Assembly (NCBI RefSeq): GCF_932526225.1
Contig: NC_064047.1
Location: forward strand, 8,855,994 to 8,919,993
Source of the DNA: Nematostella vectensis
Lineage: Eukaryota; Cnidaria; Anthozoa; Actiniaria; Edwardsiidae
DNA: 64,000 bases
Reading direction: 5' to 3'
A program made the translations under genes and the position numbers. The first letter of the stretch is position 1. Each line of letters opens with the position of its first letter. The notes below the pieces were generated by a model. It saw only the letters and a program-made list of their open reading frames with translations. It had not been told where the DNA came from and did no database searches. Positions 58,701 to 64,000 of the stretch are shown one piece after another.

Positions 58701-61700
58701 TTGGGTTCGGCAATTTTTGCGGTGATTTTCATTCGCCTCTGTGCTTTTCTTCTGGTAAGGTCATCGTCCATATCACTTCGCGTGCCGCCATGTTGTTGAA
58801 ATAGTTACAAATTACTTCATTTTTCGTCAATTTGACATCTTAAGTGGACGTTTTGCAGTACACTCAAGTTAATTTACGCTAAACTTAGATGGTTCAATTA
58901 ACTGAGGAAATTTTTTAGCAATTATTCCAGCCTGAAAACATGAAATTAATCGGTGACTAGCTCTTGTGTTCAGCATGTTTTTACTTTCATATTTATTTTT
59001 GTTCCATGTTTAATCTCGTGTCCTTCAAATGTCGCTTTATTATTCTAACAAGGCATGCAACCTTTTTCATTATCTGTGGATTTAATTACTGATACAAATT
59101 AGATTATGAATGAAGATTTTCTCAGTCGTTATACATTTGTGATTTGTATTTTCGTGAAAATTGCATTCCATTTGCGTATGATGCTTCAAAATGTTGTCAA
59201 TCAAAAAGTCAACAACTACAAAGGATTTCGTATGAAAAATAAATAGAACCGCTTTGATGGATTACAAAATCTGTCTGGATTAAGGGAACCTTTAGCCCTT
59301 TTAATCGTTAGTAGAGGATTTTCTTGTGCTCGCACACTGCATTATCACCTTTTTATTATATTGCTCGACGTATTGCAATATTGGGAAATAAATGTGCATA
59401 TCCGTTTTTTTAGAAAATCAAGGACTTGAAAAGTCTGAATGCATCCAAAGCCTTTCTGTCAGAGAGAAAGATAAAACCTGTCGTTCACTGCCGCAAACAA
59501 ATTATAAAATTTAATGAATTACCGAGTTATTATGTTTTTGTTAATAAAACCTTTTTTTATAAGAAGGTCTATGACGAAAAACATGGCGAGGCTCAGACAG
59601 GAGAGTCTGATGCGTTCTAAAATGCAGAATCAAATCGTGTTCTTAATAACCTTTTAGTTATCTGTGCAATTTTTTTCTGATACTTTATTGAGTTTTAAAT
59701 TTTTTTATATACTGTATTTTAAGAAAACCCTTAAGAACATTGTCCTCCTTGAAATGCTCCAAAAATAAGCATGGCTCAGCCTTAACTGAAAATTAGACGT
59801 TAAAGAGTGTGCTCACATTTAAGCAATTGCTTGTCGTGTTCGCTATCAGTAGAGCAACTACAATATGTGAATACGTTTTAATGGATTAAAAACTCCTTCT
59901 GGATTAAGGAAACATTTAGCCTTAATCTGTTGGGGGGATTTTCTTGTTATTCGAACAAACACTTAATCGAAAGCGCGATTATCATAGTTTTATTATATTG
60001 CTCGACCTTTTACAATTTTGCATGTCTATTTTACAAAGAACAGAACTGGAATTCTAGCTTGTGTATATTGTCATCGCTACAAGTGACTGCAATAGGTGAC
60101 GATTAAAGAAGAGATATTTAAAAGTATGTGACGAAGGTAACTTTGTCACATGACTTTTCTATTTGTACAGTGTGCAATTTTGGTTGTCTGAGAAATGCAG
60201 ACGCAACATAAAACATCTTGTAACAATTTTGAGTTTCATCATCCACAAATACATTATTTCTTCGTCACTGGAAACGTTTAAACTCTCATAAATGAAACTA
60301 TAATACTAATTCCCATTTTCAAAAAAAAAATGACGGTGGTCTAGAATTTCCCTTGCAAGTTTTTTAACTAAAAGTTCTTGGAATTTGGATTCTAGGAATT
60401 CGTCAAGCGCTACAGTTTGCTGTTCCAAGGCATCATCACCGACCCCCATAAAGAGATTCCACGGGTGCTCAAGACCCTCAACCTCGATGCGAACGAGTAC
60501 CAGATTGGAAAGACTAAGGTAAAATAAAAACCTCCCACAAAAAAGCTCCCCAGTGGAGATTCCAATGGCTTGCTCCGCCTTTAGGAAAATCCTTCATTGC
60601 CCCCCCCCCCCCACTGCCTCTCGTCTCTGCTGAAACGGGTTCGATTCCCAGTCGAGACAGAGAGTAGGCGACTAAAAATGTACGACGGCACACACGTCAT
60701 TCTCCGTGCGCTAAAAGAAAAATACGCCCCGTATATACCCGAGAATGCTCTTAACACGTCATCTCTTTCTCCCAGATCTTCTTGCGTGAGAGCCAGCACC
60801 GCATCCTTCAAGACCACCTGCACACCAAGCTCCTGGAAAAGGTCCGCCTTATTCAAACCTGGACGCGGGGAGTCCTCCAGAGACGGCAGTACCTACGCCA
60901 GCGGAGGGCAGCTATCACGATACAGGTATTGCACAGGCGTGAGCCTGCGAGTGTTAAAGTGCACACCAATTTAATAAAAGAAAGGGTGGTAAATAGGCCA
61001 TTCCAGCTATAGTTGACGCGCGCATTACCATAGAAATCTACCTCAACGACCAGAATGCTGCGCGCGTCTTTTTAAGCTTGCACCAAACGAAGCGCGCGCT
61101 GCATGACGGTAGTTGAGGTGACAGTGCTGAATAACGTATGCGCATGCGCGTGCTCTGGTGAAAACAAACACAATCGCAGTGTTGAATCGTTCGAGTAAAG
61201 GTACGAAAGGCTGACTTCAGTCGCTGTTTTGACTAACTGTACAGCATTTAAACCATACTGAACAAAAGATGACAGATTTGTGTGATAATGAGGGAGTCAT
61301 TAAGAAAATTATAGTCTTAACTTTGGTCTAGTTTTCTTAGCATTCGCCAAAATGTGACAGATCGCCGGTAAAGGCCCTGTCACACGTAGATTTTTCGGCT
61401 GCAACTTGTCTCGCAAAAAAATTGTTTAAGGTCGCACGCGCCCTGTCACACGTGAAGTTTTTCCTGCGACTTGAAACAATTTGTTGCAGAAAGTAGAAAA
61501 GCGTTCTACTTTTCGTTCGACTTTGAGAAATGCAAAACAAGTTGCAAAGGCGGCGTCACACGCAGAAAAAAAAAGCGCATGCGACCTGCAACATTTTTTG
61601 CGAGACAGGTCGCAAGGGAAAAAACGTTGACAGGGCCTTAAAACGCTGCCATTTCAAAACAAAAAGCTGGTTTAACCGCGCGGTACTGGAACTAGTCTTG

Positions 61701-63958
61701 CGTTTTTTTCAGCACTGGCAGTTGAGGTAGGTTTCCATGGTGAGTGCGCGCGCATGCTAAAAGCTGGAATGGCCTATCGATCCCTAATCAGGGACGGCGG
61801 ACGGGGAGGGCTGGGGATGCAGGCCCCCCCCCCCCCCCCCCACCTTATAAAATGAAGGAGCAGAGCCCCCACTTTTTCGAGGGATCTGGGAATTTCACAT
61901 ACCTTAATGAGAATAAAGCGTTACATGTTTAAATCGATTGCTTGATAAAAGACAATATTTATTGAACTGTTTGTATTCATTGTTAGCGCTAATCTATGGC
62001 AAAGCCAGGTACCCCCCTCCCCTCCTCTTGAAACGCCTTTCACGAGGTTTTCATGGGTCGTGAATTCCTCAAGAATCCACCATTAGGGGGAGACTGGAGC
62101 GAACCTGAGGAATCCTTCATAAATCTTTATAGCTCTTTAAGCTTGATATATTAAAAGAAGTTTAGAGGGAACCATAGAGCCAGTGCGCATATGCTACTAA
62201 TAACGTTAAGCTTTAATCTTTTCATGGTCCTTGTTACCAGGCCGCTTTTCGTGGCTTCCTTGCGCGGATGGACTTGGATCAGCAGCACTGCGCAGCCGTG
62301 AGAATTCAAGCAGCATGGAGAGGCTACTACGCATTCGTCAACTACCACAGACTGCTGGACAATATAGTGCTACTACAAGCCGTCGTCCGAGGCTTCCTCG
62401 AACGGCAAAGGTACACAGGAAACCCGCGCTTGCATGTCTAGTGAATGTTAACTCCATTTCTATTTTAAAGGCTATATTGTTAACTTCCTAAAAATCGGGA
62501 GAAAACGACACGAACTCCTGCCCTCCACCACGCTACTACGGGCCTGTATGGGGACCTGTATTTTTAGAAAATTTATTTATTCTTTTCTTAATATCGCGCA
62601 ACACAATAAAGCTAAGTTTCCAGGGAAGACTTAGTTTTCAGTAGTTTTAGCGGGTTTAGTGTGCTTCTAAACGGATGTTCATCTCTTATACATACGCTTT
62701 TTGAGGAGGGGGAAAGGGGGCTGGGATAGCATTCGTAGACTTTTAGGCTGATTCAGACAGCACGATTGATTCGTATGCGACTTGCGTTGCCTTCAACTTG
62801 ATGGTAGTGTGTAATTCTGGGCCAAAACATGTGGTAGACAGGTTTCATACGACTAAATCGTACTGACTAAATAGGCTTTTAGTCGGACATTCGCGAGTCG
62901 TGCACAAGAAACTCGTGTCATTATCCGAGACTTACGTCATGCAATCTTCCAGATTCCTTAAGTTACTAGATGAGAGACGACTAGAGGAAGAAGACAGACT
63001 TAGGCGAGCCTCGATCCTGGCCGAAGTCTCCATGCGACCAAAGTAAGTAGACCCCAAACCACTCAATTCGATAATTTTAAAAAATGCGTTAGTCAGGCAA
63101 GCCTTTTGTTTCTGTTATCTTTTGGTATTAAGAAACATTATTCTGACATATAAATAAAGTTTATATCTATGTGTCAAGGAATTCTCGAAGTAGCCATCTG
63201 AAAAACAAGCTTTATTCCTTATTTACCAAACTCAATTGAAAACAAGGCAACAGTTTCAGATAATCAGCCGATGGAAATGGATGCTTTATCACCCTTGGTA
63301 TTTGGCTAGGGTGACAAAATGGTGGATGACAAAGACGTATCGCAGTCCTAGAGAGCAGCGATAGTTTATTTATCCCATATTTGGAAGGTCACGTGTCCCG
63401 CCTCGCTTTCAGGCTTGTCGATGTCGATTCGCGCCGTCTCGTCCGTTCTCTGAGCGACCCCACCGAATACGAGAAACTCAAAAACAGACTATATCAGATC
63501 GACGAGAAACCGGAAGTACAAACACCGGAAGTGAAACTATCAAGAAGCGATAGCGAAACCCCCCAGAAGAGCCCCGGGTAAGATACCCTCTGACAAGCCA
63601 TAGAAACAATGGGTGTAAAGGACAAGGGAACCATAAAATGTTAAAGCCGCATTGTCACCAGTAGAATCCGAGATATTAAACGGGCCATCCGCTCTAAATT
63701 ATCAATCACATCCCCAAAGAAACTTCCAATAAACACACTGCTTTCAATATTTTGAAAATATTATAATGAAAAGAAACGACGTATTGGAAAGGAATTCTCG
63801 TGAAACTAGTTCATCGAGATCTTGAGATGGCACCTTACATGATTTTACATGGTTTTCATTTGAATACGTGTATTTAGTTAAACTTTTTTCAACATTGCAG
63901 AGTCCGAGAAATGTCAAAGATGTTCGAGCGAGAGATCTCGCTTCTAAAACCTGCAGAT
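40726..63958 (+). CDS. MYO9: Class IX myosin (MYO9A/B-like), 5' part, 27 coding exons
   Basis: Coding exons: 40726-41565, 45004-45098, 45425-45487, 45780-45879, 46169-46269, 46615-46669, 47050-47121, 48671-48760, 49043-49153, 49961-50095, 50611-50732, 50939-51077, 51352-51442, 52135-52230, 53084-53127, 53219-53235, 53644-53733, 54600-54639, 54769-54909, 55738-55818, 57343-57453, 60396-60518, 60776-60925, 62241-62410, 62953-63042, 63413-63577, 63901-63958. They join in frame for 1130 codons. Order: RA domain (about 5-110); motor from about 145 with P-loop GESGSGKT (239-246), switch [10 protein letters not shown], switch [10 protein letters not shown] (517-524) and actin-site FFVRCIRSN; long basic loop 2 (about 704-805), a class IX hallmark; four IQ motifs (about 935-1030). 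The family is a single-headed actin motor that carries RhoGAP activity. The C1 and RhoGAP domains lie past the window edge. Invertebrates usually have one gene, so A versus B is not assigned. Confidence 0.96.
43537..43803. mobile_element. MITE with AGGGGACTTGCGCT ends
   Basis: Left ATAGGGGACTTGCGCT, right inverted ATAGGGGACTTG, with GTGACTTTTTGAATGGCAAA inside the left end. A second copy is at 52493-52781. In MYO9 intron 1. Confidence 0.7.
44282..44480. mobile_element. Fragment related to the 50123 MITE
   Basis: Carries AGTTGTCAACCC at one side and GTCCAACATCTTGAGACACC, CGCCTAGTGC at the other, matching the ends of the element at 50123-50486. In MYO9 intron 1. Confidence 0.5.
44801..44878. 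repeat. Twin palindromes ATCCGAAATTTCGGAT, 62 bp apart
   Basis: Exact 16-bp palindrome at 44801-44816 and again at 44863-44878; the following CAAAATTTTCGGCGA is also partly repeated, so this is a two-copy tandem duplication. Confidence 0.8.
45151..45240. repeat. 17-18 bp tandem repeat GTGACACTGTTGATTGC
   Basis: About five units, then decaying into GTGTGACGTGAC-type sequence to about 45380. Lies in the short intron after MYO9 exon 2. Confidence 0.85.
46244..46545 (+). repeat. Decayed tandem copies of a MYO9 exon end and its donor
   Basis: The end of exon 46169-46269 (GGATTTACTGCTGAC...AAAACG, then GTATGT) recurs at 46332 (GACTTCACTGCCGAC...AAAACGGTACG), 46396, 46459 and 46519, separated by stretches with GCGTGACAAT. 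Spacing 88, 64, 63 and 60 bp. Only the second copy keeps a usable-looking GT donor. Confidence 0.7.
46719..47049 (+). repeat. 31-bp tandem repeat running into the exon 7 acceptor
   Basis: About ten units with GTTGTTCGATTTACACTAGA then TGTTGTGATGG. The last part, CCTGTGATTGGCTGTTTGCAG, is a diverged unit (compare GTTGTGATTGGTTGTTCGAT) that supplies the splice acceptor of exon 47050-47121. Confidence 0.8.
47096..47904 (+). repeat. 26-bp minisatellite containing a splice donor, about 31 units
   Basis: Unit is AAGATAATATCTGATCTCC then TGATGGT. The first unit straddles the exon: it encodes KIISDLLM and supplies the GTAAGA donor of exon 47050-47121. Most later units keep ATG before GTAAGA exactly; two have GTTAAG. 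Variants (TTATGG, GATAGTATC, GATCTTC) recur every nine units (234 bp). Confidence 0.97.
48256..48356. repeat. Twofold tandem duplication, unit about 55 bp
   Basis: CAGGGGTTTTGACAATCTC...AAAAGATCTCTTGAA.ATATGCAT occurs twice back to back with few changes. Confidence 0.85.
49199..49446. mobile_element. AAGCCGC-type MITE with TA flanks, 248 bp
   Basis: Intact ends AAGCCGCATTGTCACCAGTT and its inverted partner, each flanked by TA, as in Tc1/mariner-like elements. Best copy of the family in the window (others at 3926, 23925, 63644). Starts 45 bp after the donor of exon 49043-49153. Confidence 0.85.
50123..50486. mobile_element. MITE with TGTCAACTCTCCGG-like ends
   Basis: Left ATGTCAACCTCCGAAAATCTC, right inverted CTGTCAACTCTCCGG. 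Contains TCCAAAATCTTGAGACTCCC. In a MYO9 intron just after exon 49961-50095. Confidence 0.6.
51514..52116. mobile_element. PIF-like MITE ending 18 bp before a MYO9 acceptor
   Basis: Ends TAGGCCCGATTCATACATCG and, inverted, AAGGCCTGGTTCATAGGTCG, the family of 10109-10437. Its right end leaves only GATTCCCGTTTGTTCTAG before exon 52135-52230. It carries a second element nested inside. Confidence 0.75.
51747..51962. mobile_element. Nested MITE with 9-bp target duplication
   Basis: Ends TAACCTGTGTAGCAAGCG and, inverted, TAGCCTGCGTAGCAAGCG; flanked by GCCAAGTAG at 51738-51746 and 51963-51971. Inserted into the 51514-52116 element. Confidence 0.85.
52340..52843 (-). mobile_element. tRNA-derived SINE interrupted by a MITE
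   Basis: On the minus strand GTGAGCCCAGGTGGCGCAGT starts a tRNA-like head with A box TGGCGCAGTTGG; after a 289-bp insertion the head resumes with B box GGATTCGATTCCCGG and a non-tRNA body. So it is a SINE split between its two promoter boxes. In a MYO9 intron, antisense. Confidence 0.75.
52493..52781. mobile_element. MITE of the AGGGGACTTGCGCT family inside the SINE
   Basis: Ends CAGGGGACTTGCGCT and, inverted, AAGGGGACTTGCGCT. Flanked by CGGTA at 52488-52492 and 52782-52786, a likely 5-bp target duplication. Confidence 0.75.
53880..54592. repeat. 18-20 bp minisatellite GTGTGACGCTTACACGTGTT
   Basis: About 35 units alternating GACGCTTACACG and GACGTTTGCATG forms, ending at the pyrimidine tract of exon 54600-54639. 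A 177-codon minus-strand open frame (Thr/His/Asn-rich) is an artefact of it. Confidence 0.92.
57788..57924. mobile_element. 137-bp fold-back element
   Basis: Arms of about 50 bp starting CTAAGTTCAAACGTCGTATT are almost perfect reverse complements, with a loop of about 35 bp. In the large MYO9 intron upstream of the nested gene. Confidence 0.85.
58186..58229. promoter_or_regulatory. Paired ETS-type sites ACCGGAAG / ACTTCCGGT
   Basis: Two ETS-factor core sites in opposite orientation, about 430-470 bp upstream of the nested candidate gene. ETS pairs are common in housekeeping promoters of animals. Functional role is inference. Confidence 0.35.
58656..59620 (+). CDS. Candidate nested gene: 101-aa single-pass membrane protein
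   Basis: Exon 58656-58754 starts with ATG ([20 protein letters not shown], then [13 protein letters not shown]) and ends at the donor GTAAGG. After a 659-bp intron the acceptor TTTTTTTAG opens exon 59414-59620 in the same phase ([20 protein letters not shown] ... [16 protein letters not shown], stop TAA). The product has one hydrophobic helix, about residues 10-33, and a basic soluble tail of about 68 aa with Cys, aromatic and acidic C-terminal residues. It sits on the sense strand in the MYO9 intron 57454-60395. Alternatively exon 2 could be a cassette exon of MYO9 that truncates the motor. No family recognised and no clear poly(A) signal seen. Confidence 0.5.
59250..60020. repeat. Diverged duplication flanking exon 2 of the nested gene
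   Basis: 59250-59390 and 59882-60020 share CTGGATTAAGG.AAC.TTTAGCC, GGATTTTCTTGT and TTTTATTATATTGCTCGAC in the same order. The copies bracket exon 59414-59620. Confidence 0.65.
60600..60665 (+). repeat. SINE fragment with B box
   Basis: C-run, then CTCTGCTGAAACGGGTTCGA and TTCCCAGTCGAGACAGAGAG, related to 3155-3200. Only the B-box half remains. Confidence 0.55.
61120..61719. mobile_element. Mutator-like MITE, middle level, 9-bp target duplication
   Basis: Ends GACAGTGCTGAATAACG and, inverted, GCCAGTGCTGAAAAAAACG; flanked by AGTTGAGGT at 61111-61119 and 61720-61728. Collinear with 24641-24963 except for the inner insertion. Confidence 0.88.
61372..61638. mobile_element. PIF/Harbinger-like MITE, inner level, TAA duplication
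   Basis: Ends AGGCCCTGTCACACG and, inverted, AGGCCCTGTCAACG; flanked by TAA at 61369-61371 and 61639-61641. The copy at 24641 has one TAA and no insert at the matching place, confirming both ends. Confidence 0.88.
63644..63765. mobile_element. Rearranged AAGCCGC-type MITE
   Basis: Starts AAGCCGCATTGTCACCAGT, then jumps into the family interior in inverted orientation (CCATCCGCTCTAAATTATCAA). Begins 66 bp after the donor of exon 63413-63577. Confidence 0.7.
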
Positions 63959-64000
63959 GTAAGTTCACCTTCAACAATATCATCGTTCTAAATAGCCTTA

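Larger units (their letters stand above)
60993..61778. mobile_element. Outer element of a three-level transposon nest
   Basis: Ends TAGGCCATTCCAGCT and its inverted copy near 61763-61777, each with TA at the outside, followed by matching GCGCGCA...ACCAT.GAAA.CTACCTCAA inner parts. Interrupted by the 61120-61719 element. Confidence 0.75.

Overview
The window looks like nuclear DNA from an invertebrate animal, most likely an anthozoan cnidarian (sea-anemone type). Genes have many short exons with GT-AG introns, the DNA is AT-rich, and there are many short inverted-repeat DNA transposons, CR1/L2-type LINE remnants and tRNA-derived SINE pieces. The species call is inference; no marker gene fixes it.

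Layout. 1826-6802 (+): six-exon monocarboxylate-transporter-like MFS gene (SLC16 family, 495 aa). 7-14 kb: mostly non-genic, with MITEs, a long hairpin and one possible minus-strand terminal exon. 13965-16060 (-): LINE with an open but 5'-truncated reverse transcriptase. 18642-19418 (+): KCTD8/12/16-type BTB gene in one coding exon. 22027-35842 (-): complete CDC40/PRP17 splicing-factor gene, 20 coding exons, 576 aa, joined by reading every splice junction. 35.8-40.7 kb: intergenic, between the divergently transcribed CDC40 and MYO9, holding a dead LINE fragment and a MITE. 40726-63958 (+, runs off the right edge): class IX myosin with RA domain, motor, long loop 2 and four IQ motifs, 27 coding exons here; the C1 and RhoGAP part lies beyond the window. 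Inside a MYO9 intron on the same strand is a candidate two-exon gene for a 101-aa single-pass membrane protein (58656-59620).

The most unusual feature is how tandem repeats relate to exon edges. A 26-bp minisatellite (about 31 copies) starts inside the 3' end of a MYO9 exon and repeats the exon tail plus its GTAAGA splice donor. The same exon is preceded by a 31-bp array resembling its acceptor region. Another MYO9 exon end plus donor is copied as a decayed array of about 62 bp, and the last codons and stop of CDC40 are copied about seven times into the presumed 3' UTR at 47-62 bp spacing. A 2.2-kb, 39-bp minisatellite in a CDC40 intron is open in several frames on both strands and so imitates large proteins.

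The genes do not form one pathway: they are a transporter, a receptor or channel auxiliary subunit, a spliceosome factor and a Rho-regulating motor. Transposon history is readable in places: nested insertions with 9-bp and 3-bp target duplications, a paralogous empty site, and a SINE split between its A and B boxes.
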